Assembly: GCA_029976705.1 (NCBI GenBank)
Contig: JARVCM010000018.1
Span: 1-62,327 of the forward strand
DNA length: 62,327 bases
DNA from: Mollicutes bacterium
Lineage (GTDB): Bacteria > Bacillota_I > Bacilli_A > Mycoplasmatales > MT37
Direction of reading: 5' to 3'
Part shown: positions 39,312 to 52,375 of the stretch, in pieces
Numbering within the stretch: the stretch's first letter is position 1
Layout of the letters: each line of letters begins with the position of its first letter
Translations under genes and position numbers: made by a program
The notes under the pieces: model-generated
What the model was told of the DNA's origin: nothing
The model's input: the letters and a program-made list of their open reading frames with translations, nothing else
Databases searched by the model: none

Positions 39312-41063
39312 TTATATTTGACTTTTTTTTATTGTTATTTGTTGAATTTTGTTTAAAATTTCCATTTTTTCTTTTATATCATCTGTTTTTAATTTTTTGC
39401 TTAATTCTTTTATTTCTAAAATCAATTTTTCTTTAAAAAACAATTTCAAATAATCTTTAAAAATATTAATTGTTAATTCTTCACATTCAAGTTTATTTTT
39501 GTGTTTTTTATATAAATGTTCTAGTCATCTTTTTTGTTGAAAATTATTAATAAATTCAAGAAAATTATGAAAGGTTAGTTCTTTTTTATCATTAATTGTT
39601 TTGTTTCAATCAAGCAATAAAACATAATAATGATCTAATTCATCATCGTTGAAAATACCATTTATTTTGTTTATTTTACTAATTAATTCAGGATGATAAA
39701 GTAAATTTACAAAAAGTAATTCTTTTCATATTAATTTTTTTGAAAGAATTTTTATACTTTGGTTTGTAAAATTATTTTGTTGAAATTGACTGTTTTGCCA
39801 ATTTTTTAATTCTTGATTTATAATTTCAAGCGGAATTTGAAATTTAAGACTTATTTTTTCAATAAATTGAAATCTTTCTACCGGGCCTAAATAAGGAAAA
39901 AAAAATTTTATTTTTGTAAAAAAAATTTTTGTTGTTTCGTTATTTACCAATTTTATTTGTTTATTAATAAGAAAATCTATTGGATGTACTTTTTTTGTAT
40001 TTTCAAGAACAAAACCATCTTTTTGTAAACATAAATCTGGATCTAATTGAAGATTGTGATCAACAATAGAAACATTAATTTTATTTTTCATTAAAAGCGT
40101 GGCGTTTTTGATTGCACAATTAACACCAGCATTGTCGTGGTCAGGAAAAATTATTACATTTTGATAGCGTTCTTTAATTAAATTAATTTGATAAGCGCTT
40201 AAAACAACACCCATTAAAGCAACAGCTGGATATTTTTTAATAATCATACGAATGGAATCTAAAAATCCTTCAACCAAATAAATTGTATTGATTGCTTTAA
40301 AATGTTGTGTCACATAAAAAAAATTATATAAAATTTGATTTTTTTTAAAAATGCTACTTTCAAAACTATTTAAATATTTTGCTTGAGATTCTAAATTAAC
40401 ATTATTTTCAAAAATTATTCTCCCCGAAAATCCACTTAAATCACCATTTTCATTTAAAATGGGAAAAATTAAACGATTTTGAAAATAACATCTTAATTGT
40501 TCGTTATTTTTTCATTTAAATAGTTGACTGTTAATTAAATTAACTTTATTAATTTTTTTCTTTTTAAAATAATCTAGCATCTTAAAGTCATCATTTCCCA
40601 TTCAACCAATCTGGAATTGTTTAATCATTTGAGAAGTAATTTTACGTTTTTGACAATATTTCATTGCCGATGATGTCGAACTTTCCAACAAATTCATTTG
40701 AAAAAAAAAATTACTTTCTTTATTTATTTGTAACATTTCTTTTTCTAGGACACTTAATTGAATTTGTTGGATTTGAAAACCTTCAAAAGTAATATTAAAT
40801 GTTTTACTAATTTCCAGAATTGCTTTTTCTCAATTTAAATTATGATACAACATTACAAAACGTATCGCGTTCCCACCAACATTACAAGAAAAACATTTAA
40901 ATATTTGTTTATTTTCTGAAATATGTAGTGATGGTTTGTTGTCTTTATGAAATGGGCATAAACCATATAAATTTTTACCTTTTTTTTGTAATTTAATATA
41001 TTTTTCTACAATATCTACAATATTAATTTTTTGTAAAAATATATTATTTTGCTTAAAGTTCAT
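39312..41063 (-). CDS. dnaG: DNA primase
   Basis: Zinc finger CPFHKDNKPSLHIS...FKCFSCNVGGNAI; TOPRIM YLVEGFLDSIRMI and IIFPDHDNAG; one frame through several TGA(Trp) codons to TAA at 39312. Confidence 0.95.
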
Positions 41064-42372
41064 TTTGAATATGTTGGTTTAAATCTTTAATTGTTACTCG
41101 TTTTTGTTTCTTGGTATCACGATTACGAATTGTTACTTTCTGATCTTTATTTGTTTCAAAATCAACAGTAATACAGAAAAAAGTTCCAATCGCATCATGA
41201 AAAAGATATCTTTTTCCAATAGATTTTTTGGCATCTAATTTCAAGGAATAATTTTTTTCTAGTATTTTCGTTATTTTTTCGGCAATTGGTTTTAATTTTT
41301 CTGTTAACGGCAAAATTGCAATTTGATAATAACAAAAAGCGAAAGGTAATTGTAAGGTAAATTTGTCTTCTTTGTATTTTAAATTCTCAACAATCATTGC
41401 TAACATTAATCTTTCTACACCCGCCGAAGGTTCAATAACATAAGGAATAATTTTTTCTTGTTTTTTTCCATGTAAGACTGATAAGTTCGTTTTACTTAAC
41501 GACTGATGTTTCGTGAGATCATAATCTCCTCTATCACATAATCCTCAAATTTCTTTTCATCCAAAAGGGAACTTATATTCAAAATCTACTGTTTTTTGCG
41601 CATAATGCGCCAAATCAGCACTTGAAGCCTCTTGTTCTTTGATGTTTTGTTTTTTAATTTTTAAATTTGTTTGCAAAAAAGTTCAAATTTCTTTCTTTCA
41701 ATAATTAAATCACTTTAAACTATCCTTTTTGTTTGCAAAAAAAAATTCAATTTCCAACATTTCAAATTCACAACTTTTAAAATTAGCATATTTTGTTGTT
41801 AATTCATTTCGAAACGCTTTGCCAATTTGACCTAAACCAAATGGTAAATTAATTTTTCAAATTTGTTTAATTTTGTTAAAATTAGTAAAGATGCCTTGTG
41901 CTGTTTCGGGTCGTAAATAAATTTTATTTTTTTTGCCTTCTTCTACCCCTTGTTGTGTTTCAAACAAAAGGTTGTATTCAAAATGTTTAAAATTATTTAT
42001 TTTTTTACATTTGAAACAAATGCGCTTTTGATCAATTTTCTTGATTAAATCTTCTGTGTTTTGATGATATCCACAATTTTTACAAAGATAAAACGAATCT
42101 ATAAATCTATCAACATGACCACTTGCTTTGAGTGTTTGAGCATGAGTCAGAATGCTACTTTCAAATCCGTAAATAAAAGATTTTTGTTTGACAAAAAAAT
42201 TTCATCATTCTTTTTTAATTTGATTTTTTAATTCAACAGATGCCGGACCACTATTATAAACACTAAATAATCCTCCATAAATCTCATCACTTTGAATTAA
42301 AAAACCATATTCTTTTAAAAACTGCAAAATATTTTTTCATGTTAAAGTATTTTCTTGTTTTTTTCTTATCAT
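41053..42372 (-). CDS. glyS: glycyl-tRNA synthetase
   Basis: [79 protein letters not shown]; read with TGA=Trp; TAA at 41053. Confidence 0.95.
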
Positions 42373-42488
42373 AATGTAAAAAATTATAAATTAATTATTC
42401 AAATTATTCCTATCTTTTTTTGAATTTTTAAACATACTACCGCAAAAATTTGTAAATAATATTAAAATACTGAGAGTTGTTAAAGTTG

Positions 42489-42566
42489 GCCCGATTAGCT
42501 CAGTTTGGTTAGAGCGATTGCCTGTTAAGCAAGTGGTCACAGGTTCAAGTCCTGTATTGGGCGCCA
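42489..42566 (+). tRNA. tRNA-Asn (anticodon GTT)
   Basis: Acceptor GCCCGAT/ATTGGGC, anticodon loop CTGTTAA, GGTTCAAGTCC T arm, encoded CCA. Confidence 0.93.
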
Positions 42567-42569
42567 TTT

Positions 42570-42645
42570 GGCCCATTGGTGAAGAGGTTAACACACCAGG
42601 TTTTCACCCTGGCACACGGGAGTTCGAATCTCCCATGGGTCACCA
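42570..42645 (+). tRNA. tRNA-Glu (anticodon TTC)
   Basis: Acceptor GGCCCAT/ATGGGTC, anticodon loop TTTTCAC, GAGTTCGAATCTC T arm, encoded CCA. Confidence 0.94.
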
Positions 42646-42656
42646 TTTTTTAATTT

Positions 42657-43109
42657 ATGAAATGAAATTTTACAATTAATTATGAAAAAAATGAATATAA
42701 AAATTTTTTGTTATGAAAAAAAATTGATTTGATTTTAGAAAAAACCATTTCGGTTTTAGGAATTATGTTTAAAGGTCATTTCATATTGAATGTAGTTGAA
42801 CAAAAAACAATGCAAAAAATCAACGAAAATTATTATCCTTTTAAGAAAATTAGCAATATTTTGGCTTTCGTTTTATCCAAAGAGTGTTTCAATACAGATT
42901 TCAATAATCCTTTGGGTGAAATTTATTTTTGTTTTCCTGTAATTTGAAAAGAAAGTGGATTTTGCCAAAAAAAATTTTTGCAAAATAGTATTAATCTTTT
43001 TTTACATAGTTTCTTACATTTACTTGGTTATGATCATAAAAATAAAAAAGAAGATGAGTTGATGAACGGTTTGAAAAGAAAAATTTTAAAAGAAATAAAA
43101 ATTATTTAA
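42657..43109 (+). CDS. ybeY: endoribonuclease YbeY
   Basis: FLHSFLHLLGYDH metal-binding motif; frame extends upstream through TGA(Trp) to ATG at 42657. Confidence 0.9.
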
Positions 43110-43139
43110 GATAAAAAAAAGTTTTAATTAAATTTAATA

Positions 43140-43820
43140 ATGAAAAAAAAAAATTACAAATTACCAATTTTAAATTTAATTACTGGTTGTATGTTTGCTG
43201 GTAAAACTGCTTTTTTAATCAAAAAAATCAAAAGACATCTTCAAAGTAAACAAAAAGTTATCGTTTTTAAACCAAAAAAAGTTAATTTTGTTTCAATTAC
43301 TAAAATGAAAAACAAAGATTTTATTCCTGAATTAGAAAAAAAAATCGTAAATAATTTATATGAAAATGATATTGTCAGTCATGATTCTGAAAAATTACCA
43401 GCAATCGCTGTCAACGATTCAAAAGAAATTTTACAAATTTTAAAGCAAAAAAACGAAAAATTTGATGTTATCGCAATTGATGAAGCGCATTTTTTTAATT
43501 TAGAATTAATAGAAATTGTTGAAAATTTACTTGATCCAAAATATGGATATATTATTTGAATTTGTGGTTTAAATAAAGGTTTTTGTGAACACAATTTAAA
43601 ATTAATGAATGAACTTTTATCAATGGCAGACAATATTTTTAAATTTAATGCTGTTTGCGACTTGTGTCACGAGAACCCAGCAACTAAAATTCAAGCTGTA
43701 GATCAAAAAGGTTTACCTATAGAACCAGAAAAAATCAAAAATTTTGTGGGTGGTAAAGAAAAATACCAAGTACGTTGTCGCCTTTGTTACAAAAAATTTT
43801 TCTGAAATAGAAATAAATAA
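43140..43820 (+). CDS. tdk: thymidine kinase
   Basis: LITGCMFAGKTAFLIKKI P-loop, VIAIDEAHFF, zinc ribbon CDLC...CRLC; TAA at 43818-43820. Confidence 0.95.
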
Positions 43821-43998
43821 ATTCAAGAAAAATACTATTGTTTTTTCTTTACAATATTTGAGGTCTTATTTTTATTTTTTTTCTTTTTTTTAGGTTTTCT
43901 TTTTCCAGTTAAATTTAACAAAAAAATTGATTTTAGAAAAAGATGATATTCTATTGTTAGATATTTTCCCCTATTTTGTCAAAAGAAATTATTAAAAA

Positions 43999-45432
43999 AT
44001 GGAAAAAATTAAAAAAACGATTTATTTTAAAAAAATAGTTTTTTCATTGTTGTTTTTGGTAATTATTAGTTCGTCTTTGTTTTTTCTTTCTTATTTTTTA
44101 ATCAAAAGTAAAATTAAAGAAGATATTAAAAATAAAAAAAAATACCATATTGTACTTAACACTAAATACGGTCATGCTGATGAAGGTTTTTCTGAACAAG
44201 CGGTTGTTGGTGTTTGTAATGCGTTTAAAATATCAAATAAAAATTGTCGTGGTGGTCACGAACTTTTTAAAGATAACACAATCGGATATGGTTTTCCTTA
44301 TACAATGGAAGACCCATTTTTAATTCGTAATTATATTGATAATTTTATTAAAAATGATCAAGCAAATAATTTTGTACTTCCTGGATTTACTTTTAATGAA
44401 TTTTTATGTCAATTTAATCAAAAATACGAAAAAAAACAAATTAATTTAATTAGCATAGGAACTAGTTTTTATCTAAAAAACAAGAACTGTAATTATTTGG
44501 CAGAAAATAAATGACCTAAAAATTTATGACAAATTAATTTTAAAGAATATTATGCCGGATATCATGCCGCTTTATATTCTGCAGTTTATGCCTTATTACA
44601 CCCTGAAAAATTCAAAGATTACAATTGATCTAAAAAAGGTAAACAAATTGCTTTTGCTGCTCTTGGTGGTCTTTGAATACCACCAATTATTTCATATGTA
44701 TTAGGATTTAAATACGGAATTCAAAAAGTTAACGAAATTCGTCAAAAATTTTTGAAATATCAAAAAAATAAAATTATAGATACCGAATTATTGTTTGTTA
44801 AATACCAAAATATTGGTGGGTTTTCTGTTAGTAAAATGGGTGATAAAGTTAAAGCAATGAGTAAAAACATTTATAAAAACAACAAAGTTTCGGTAATTAT
44901 GAATATCGCTGTTAGTTTAAGTAGTTCTGTTCATCTCGCCGCTTTGGAAAGCAATGAAGAAACAAATAAAAAACAACATTGAGTGATTGGAGTAGATGTA
45001 GATCAAGGACATATTTTATTTAAAGAACCAAAAGATGAACCTAAAATTAAAAATCAAATTTTAGTATCAGGCATTTTAAGAATTAAAAAAGCAGTAACAG
45101 AAGTTATTAAAAATAAAATTAGCAAGCAAAAAATACCTAAAGGACCTTTTATTCCAGGAAAAAGCGAAACAGAAAATAAACATAGTGAATATTCAACTAT
45201 TCCTGATCGTTTTAAAAAAAATAAAGAAGTTTGAAACAAAATTATTGATAATAATTTAGAAAATTTAAATACATTAAAAAACGGTCTTTTGGTGTCAAAA
45301 TTTGATTGTTTAATCATTTCTACCATGCAAAGTCCAAGTATTAGTAAAGAATTAAAACAATTTCTAAATAATTCAAACAGTAAAATTGATGAAAAAGATC
45401 TTCTTTGAAAAAAAATGACCAAAAAGTGTTAA
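43999..45432 (+). CDS. BMP-family ABC transporter substrate-binding protein (nucleoside type), N-terminal TM without lipobox
   Basis: GHADEGFSEQAVVGV, AFAALGGLWIPPIISYVLGFKYGIQKVN, WVIGVDVDQ; directly upstream of ATPase and two permeases. Confidence 0.85.
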
Positions 45433-45441
45433 AAAAAAGAA

Positions 45442-47190
45442 ATGAATAACGAAAAAAATGCTATAGAAATAAAAAATATTACAAAAATCTTTTCTAATGG
45501 TGTTGTTGCTAATAAAAATATCAATTTTAAATTAAAATATGGAGAAATTCATGCCATTTTAGGTGAAAATGGTGCTGGTAAATCAACTTTAATAAAAATT
45601 TTACTTGGTGAATTAAACCCCACTAGTGGATTGATTAAAATTAACGACACCATCATTAGCAAAAACGCTTCATCATTTGCCAAAAAATTTAATATGTCCG
45701 CAGTGCATCAACACTTTTCATTAATTGACAATTTTTCTGTTTTTGAAAATGTTATTTTAGGATTTGAAAAAAACAATCAAAAAACCAATTTAAACAATCA
45801 AAAAGAGATAGATAAAGTAAATATTTGATACGACAAAGAAATGGAAAAAATTAAAAAAGAAGGTATAAAATTAAAAAAAAAAGCAAAAATTAATTTGTTA
45901 AATTATCTTACCCATGATCTTAAAAAAAAATATCAAAAAAAAATATTTGCTTTAAAACAACAAAAACAAGAACAAAATATTAACTTTTTTTGTTACCAAA
46001 AAAGTTTAAAAAATGAATTAAATAAAATTATTAATAAATTTAATCTCAATCTTAATTTAAATTCAATCATTGATGATCTTTCTGTTACTAAAAAACAAAA
46101 AACTGAAATTTTAAAAGTTTTATTTAAAAGAGCGAAAATTATTATTTTTGATGAACCCACTTCAGTGATTTCTTTATCAGAAATTGATGATTTTCTTAAT
46201 TCTGTGCTTGCTTATAAAAAAGCAGGCAAAGCAATTGTTTTTATTTCTCACAAAGTAAACGAAATTAAAAAAATTGCTGATTTTGTTACAGTCCTTAGAA
46301 GAGGAAAGGTAGTTGGTTCCTTTAAAAACAAAGATGTTAGTGTTGATAAAATGGTAAGTTTAATGATTGGAGAAAAAAAACTTTTGCCTATTACTGACGT
46401 TAAAACTAATTTTAAAAATAGAAAAGAAGTTTTGAGTGTAAAAAATCTTAATTTAAAATTAGGAAAAAAACAATTATTACAAAATATTAATTTTTCTTTA
46501 TATTCAGGAGAAATTGTTGGTATTGCTGGAATTGAAGAAAATGGTCAACGTGATTTGTTGAGAGCTTTGACACAAATTAATAATCGTTGAACTGGCGATG
46601 TTATTTTTTCATCAAAAACTTTCAATTTTAAAAAAGTTAACTTGAAACAATTAAATAGTAGCAAAACCAAAAAACTAGGAATTGCTTATGTTTCTAAAGA
46701 TCGACAAAACGAAGGTCTTTTAATTCATGAAACGCTATATTTAAATACCTTTTTTAATAATTTGGATTATCCTGATTGATTTTTTTTAGGACTTATAAAT
46801 AAGGCAAAAATTATCGAAAGAACAAAAAAAATTGTTAGCAAATATGATGTTAATGGATTTGTTTCAATTGATCAAAAGGCTAATAGTTTATCTGGCGGAA
46901 ATCAACAAAAATTTATTATTGGTCGCGAATTAGAAACAAATCCCGAATTATTATTGATTGATGAACCTTCTTGAGGCATTGATGTCGGAACAATCAATAA
47001 TTTAAACCACGCCTTTATCAAAATGCGAAATAAGGGTAAAACTATTTTATTTGTTAGTGCAAATTTAGATTTAATTTTATCTTTATCTGATCGGGTATTA
47101 GTAATGAATAAGGGTAGAATAATATCAGAATTAAAACCATCAGAAAAGGATGTAAAAAATAAAATCGGCATTTTAATGTCAAGAGATTAA
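45442..47190 (+). CDS. nucleoside ABC transporter ATP-binding protein (two NBDs)
   Basis: [37 protein letters not shown]; second [40 protein letters not shown] at 47188. Confidence 0.93.
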
Positions 47191-47195
47191 AAAAA

Positions 47196-48476
47196 ATGAA
47201 TAAAACAACATATACAAAAATTCAAAAAGGCATCAATCAAATAAGTTTTTTCTTACTCGCCATTTTTCTTACAATGCTTTTTCTTTGATTGATTTTAATC
47301 GGAAATGACAAATATGATGGTAATGAAATTTTTAAAGTTTTTTTCTATGATTCATTTAATAACACAAACCAATTAAAAGAAATTTTGTTACTTTTTAGTC
47401 CTTTGTTGATTGGTTCCTTGGCCGTCTTTTTTTGTTTACGAGTTGGAGCTATTAATTTAGGAATTAGTGGGCAAATGTCACTTGCCGCTTTAAGTATTTA
47501 TTTTGCTCATTATTTTTTACAAAAAACTGGTGTTTTTAGTCAATCTAATCAATTTTTATTCATACCGATTTTATTTTTGATCGGAATGTTATCAGCAACA
47601 TTTTTGTCTTTGTTATGTGGTGCTTTGAAAGTTTTTTTTAATGTGCATGAAATTTTAAGTACAATTTTTACTAACTTTATTGTTTTTTACATATTTCGTT
47701 ACTTAGTGAGTTTGGAAGAAGTGGTTAACAGTAGTAAGTTAGGAACTAAAGTGCCGATCGGCGATGCTATTGCTTTTAATTTACAATTTGGATTAATTTC
47801 ATTAACTTTGATTTTTTCAATATTTATTTTTATCTTTACAATCGTGTTTGTCCAAAAATCAAAATTTGGTTTTAAAATCAAAATTATCGGCAGTAACTCT
47901 CAAGCGGCGCGCTATGCTGGAATTAATATTCATCGCAACACAATTAAAGTTTTTTTGATAAGTGGAATTTTTGCCGGTTTAGCTGGAATTTTTTATTATT
48001 ATCGTGATCTAAATAACAGTAATTTATCAAAAAGTGAAGCTCTTCCTAATAATGGATTTGATACAATTACAATTGTTTGGTTGTCTCAATCATCTTTGGC
48101 AGGAATTCCTTTTAGTGCTTTTTTCATTTCGTTAATTCGTGCGCAACAAAAAATGATTAAAATTAGTAGTGTAAACCCGATTATTGTAGAAATGATTATT
48201 GGTTTAATTCTTTTGTTGGTTGCTTTTTTTGCTAAATTATCTAACGATCCCAAAAGTCGAATGCGGTTTAAAAAAGTATTATTTTTAGATTATGTTTTTA
48301 CCGGACCGAAAAACAAAAAAACAGTTAATTGATATAACTATACGAATAACTCTGAACAATCATTTAAGCAAAATATTACTAATAAAACAGTTATAGAAAA
48401 AGAGACAAAGACAAAAAGTATAGTTTTGCAAAAAAGTTTTTCATATCAAAAATGAAAGGAGAAAAGAAATGCTTAA
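47196..48476 (+). CDS. nucleoside ABC transporter permease 1
   Basis: VGAINLGISGQMSLAAL, FNVHEILSTIFTNFI, GSNSQAARYAGINI; TAA at 48474. Confidence 0.93.
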
Positions 48477-49404
48477 CTTAGTTAATTTTATTAATAAAGA
48501 TACTTTTTTAATTTTTAGTACACTTGTTTTGTTGGCGGGAGCTGCTTTATTGTCGGAACGTTCCGGTATCATCAATATTGCTTTAGAAGGGCAACTGATC
48601 GCTGGAGTTTTAGGATACACTTTAATTGGTTTTTTTCTAAAACAAAGATCTATTCCTGATTATGGATTGTATTTTATTGGTTTTGGTGCTGCCATAATTT
48701 TTGTTATTTTTTTAACACTTATTTTTGGTTTTCTAGTGGTTTATATAGGCATGGATCAAATTTTAACAGCCTTGGCGCTCAACATTATCATGTTGGGAAT
48801 GGCTAGTTTTATCATTGTTTATTTGAAAGATAATCCTAATTTAATTTTAAAAGAAGATTATGTTTGACTTTATATTTCTGATTCTTTTAAAACTTATTTA
48901 GTTATTGATGGCATTAACTTATCAATTTTTTATCAATTTTTTATCGTACTACTAATTCTTTTAGGATTGCATGTTTTTTTGTTTCGCACTACACCAGGAT
49001 TACGTATTCGTTCTTGTGGTGAAAATCCTAAAATTACAAAAATGAATGGATTATCAGTAATTAAATATCGTTTTCAAGCCTTAATATTAGGAGCGGTGTT
49101 AATTGCTTTTGCAAGTACATTTTTTGCGGAATGAAAACCTGATTTCAATGGAAACGTTAACGGTTTTGGTTATTTAGGTTTATCAATGTTGATTTTAGGA
49201 ATGCGTAATGTTGGTTTAATTGCTTTTTTTAGTTTTTGTTTCGTTGTTTTAAAAACACTTGTTGTTTCATTTTCAGGAGATAAATATCAAGAATTAATTA
49301 CAACAATTAATTACATTTTCCCATTAATGCTTTTATCTTTTTACGGTTATTTTTACAAACCCAAAAGTGGTAAATATGCCCCTTCCAAGGCACTAGGTTT
49401 ATAG
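48469..49404 (+). CDS. nucleoside ABC transporter permease 2
   Basis: LLAGAALLSERSGIINIALEGQLIAGVLGY, TPGLRIRSCGENPK; overlaps the upstream permease stop. Confidence 0.93.
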
Positions 49405-49410
49405 AAAATT

Positions 49411-50163
49411 ATGACACCGCACATTGAAGCACCTTTTGGTTCAATTGCTTCTTGTGTAATTATTTCTGGCGATCCACTTCGTACTCAAGCAATGAGTAAA
49501 AAATTCTTAATTAATGCTATTTTAGTTAGTAAAACTCGTAATATGTTAATTTATACCGGTTATTATCAAGGATTGCGGGTATCTTTTGCTAGTGGCGGAA
49601 TAGGCGTTGCTTCCATGGCAGTTTATGTTTATGAATTGTATAAATTTTATAATGTGCAAATAATTATTCGAACAGGCAGTTGCGGTAGTTTAAAAAATGA
49701 TTATGAATTAGGAGATGTATTGAATGTTCATAAAGCTTTTGCTGTTCAACCTTATTTACAAGAATTTTATTCACAATTATCAATTACAGTTAATCCTGAA
49801 ATAGAAACTTGTATTAATGAAACTGCTAAAAAAATTAAAATACCTTTAATTTCAAACATTAATGCCTTGACTGATGAAAATTTTTATTTTTTTGATCATC
49901 TGAAATTTTTTGCTAAAAAGGAAATTTATAACTTAGATGTTGTGGAAATGGAAAGTTATATTCTTTTTGTATATGCGCTTTTATTTCAAAAAGATGCTGC
50001 TTGTTTATTAACTGTAACTGATTTATTAGCCTTTCATAATCAAGAACAAAAATACAAAATATTGAAAAAATCATCCCCACAAGAACGAAGTAATTCACTT
50101 TTTTCTATGTTTAAAATTGCTTTAGAAACTTGTTTAATTTTCTATCAAAAAAAAATAAAGTAA
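49411..50163 (+). CDS. deoD: purine-nucleoside phosphorylase
   Basis: MTPHIEAPFGSIASCVIISGDPLRTQAMSKKFL, SGGIGVASMAVYVYEL, IIRTGSCGSL, VVEMESY. Confidence 0.95.
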   Translation: MTPHIEAPFGSIASCVIISGDPLRTQAMSKKFLINAILVSKTRNMLIYTGYYQGLRVSFASGGIGVASMAVYVYELYKFYNVQIIIRTGSCGSLKNDYELGDVLNVHKAFAVQPYLQEFYSQLSITVNPEIETCINETAKKIKIPLISNINALTDENFYFFDHLKFFAKKEIYNLDVVEMESYILFVYALLFQKDAACLLTVTDLLAFHNQEQKYKILKKSSPQERSNSLFSMFKIALETCLIFYQKKIK

Positions 50164-50193
50164 AATAGTATTTATCTTATTATTTATTTTTAT

Positions 50194-50288
50194 GGAGCAA
50201 TACTCAAGTTGGCTAAGAGGACTCACTGCTAATGAGTTAGGTCGGATTTTATTTTGGCGCATGGGTTCGAATCCCATTTGCTCCGCCA
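50194..50288 (+). tRNA. tRNA-Ser (anticodon GCT)
   Basis: Acceptor GGAGCAA/TTGCTCC, anticodon loop CTGCTAA, long variable arm, encoded CCA. Confidence 0.93.
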
Positions 50289-50319
50289 TTATTTTTTAAT
50301 TTTACGCTGTGTTTTATTC

Positions 50320-51765
50320 CCGTTTTTACGTTTTTTATTTTTGTTTTTTTTGTAGTTTGTATCTTACCTCTTTTGTGAGTTTAATTTAATTTCCTTGCTA
50401 ATATTATTTTATTTTGATTCATTTTTGTACTAAGTTATTATTTTGTAACATTAATCGCAGTAACTTATCTTCAATTAACAAAAGCTTATTTAGAATATAA
50501 ATTATTTTGAATTTGATTTGTTATTTTTCTTCTTTTTTTTTGGTGTTATTTGTCTATTAATCCATGGACAATGATATAAATTAAAAAGACCATTAAGATT
50601 GTGATTTAAAAAAAATAAAAAATGAAAAAAGAAAGAAAATCATTCACAAACACATAATTATAATGAAATCTTCACAATTATCCGCTCAAGATCAACAAAT
50701 TTTTAATTTTGCTAGCGCTATCTAACCACCCTGTTTATTCAAATGCAGAAGTTACATTAATTCAAAACAGTTATCAAAAATTTAAACTTCTTGAACAAGA
50801 TTTTTTAAACGCTAAAAATTATATTTATATTAGTTATTATATTTTTATAAATACTGAATGCCTTGAGTGATTTTGTGATCTTTTGAAAAAAATTTTAAAA
50901 AAAGAATAAAAAATTTATAATATTTTTGCTTTTTTTGGCAAAATTTTTTTAAATTATGATTAAAAAAAATTAATAAAATTAGGTATGAAATGTGGAAATT
51001 TAGGAAAAGCATTAATGTTCATGATATTCGTGAAACTTTTTATATTAATCATCGTAAAAGTTTAGTAATTAATGGTCAAATTGCTTATACAGGAGGATTA
51101 AATATTGGTAATGAATATGTTGGTTTTTTTGATGCTTTTGGCGATTGAGTTGATTTACATGTGAGATTGGTTGGTTCAGCAGTAAAAAGTATGGTGGTTA
51201 TTTTTCTAAAAGACTGACTATTTTTAACTAATCAAAAAATACACCACAATCATAAAAATTCTTTTTTACCAATAAATAATAAAAAGAAAGTAAAATTAAA
51301 TAACATTTGTCAATTTATTAATGAAACACCAGGAATCCGTAATTCACAGACACAAAATTTATTTCTTCATCTTATTAATCAAGCAAAAAAAGAATTTATA
51401 TTACAACACCACTCTTTTATATTCATTCACAATTAGAAAAATCATTATGTAACGCAGCGTTATCTGGAATAAATGTTTCTATTTTTTTACCTGATTTGAA
51501 TTTCGTTTATATTAATGATCATCTTAGACAACTATATTACAATAATTTGTTAAAAGCAGGAGTAAAAATATATGAATTTAATGACGCATACATTCATTCC
51601 AAATTAATTTTAATTGATGATAAAATTAGCGCAATCGGAAGTTGTAATTTAGATTTTCGTTCTTTTTATTTATCTTCTTAAACCATAATGTTACTTTGTA
51701 ATCCGCAAGTGGTTCAAGATTTAGATCAAAAATTTTTCAAAGTCATATCAAACATTTTAATTTAA
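50320..51765 (+). pseudogene. cls: cardiolipin synthase/phospholipase D family remnant
   Basis: Frame-shifted pieces: HPVYSNAEVTLIQNSYQKF, HDIRETFYINHRKSLVINGQIAYTGGLNIGNEYVGFFDAFGDWVDLHVRLVGSAV, DAYIHSKLILIDDKISAIGSCNLDFRSF, with TAA/TAG stops between. Confidence 0.85.
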
Positions 51766-51878
51766 TCAAAAAAAATCTTTTAAAAAAAAGAGTAAAATAT
51801 ATTTACTTTTTTTAAAAGTATTGAAAATGGGAAAAATATTTTTCTAATTAAAATTTAATTATTTAAAAAAGTAACAAA

Positions 51879-52370
51879 ATGAATTTAATTTCAATCCTAA
51901 TTTCTGTTTTGCTTCTTTTATTTTGATTTTTCATAATTTTGTTTTTTTGTTGGTTGCTTTTTCAAAGTTGACAAAGAAGTAATGAAAAAACTCAAAATTA
52001 TTCATTAATTAATAAAATTTTTGTAAGCAAAGCAAAATTTTATTTTTTAAGAAATAAATTTACTGACGTAGTTTTTGATATAAATTTACCATTTTTAAAA
52101 GATCAAAAAATTTCACTTGAATTTTTTTTAAGTTTATTTTCAATAAATGATCAAAAAAAAATTAATACTTTTTTATCAAATTACACCAATAAACCATTTA
52201 ATTATAAAATTGCAAAAAATTTTACTGCTGATTTAAAAATATTTAATTTTGAACAAAAAATTTATTTTCAAATGGTTGGTTGTTTTTCCAAAAAAATTCA
52301 AAAAGAAAAAATGTATAAACAAAATTTTGTCTTGTTAGTTTTAAGTAATTTGGATAAAATAATACGATAA
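51879..52370 (+). CDS. hypothetical membrane protein
   Basis: ATG to TAA open frame with TGA=Trp: MNLISILISVLLLLFWFFIILFFCWLLFQSWQRSNEKTQNYSLINKIFVS...; directly upstream of proS. Confidence 0.65.
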
Positions 52371-52375
52371 ATCAA

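Noticed and set aside
42391-42594. 67-aa minus-strand ORF (MLTSSPMGQMAPNTGLEPVTTCL...)
   Set aside because: It is the antisense of tRNA-Asn and tRNA-Glu, a familiar spurious ORF.
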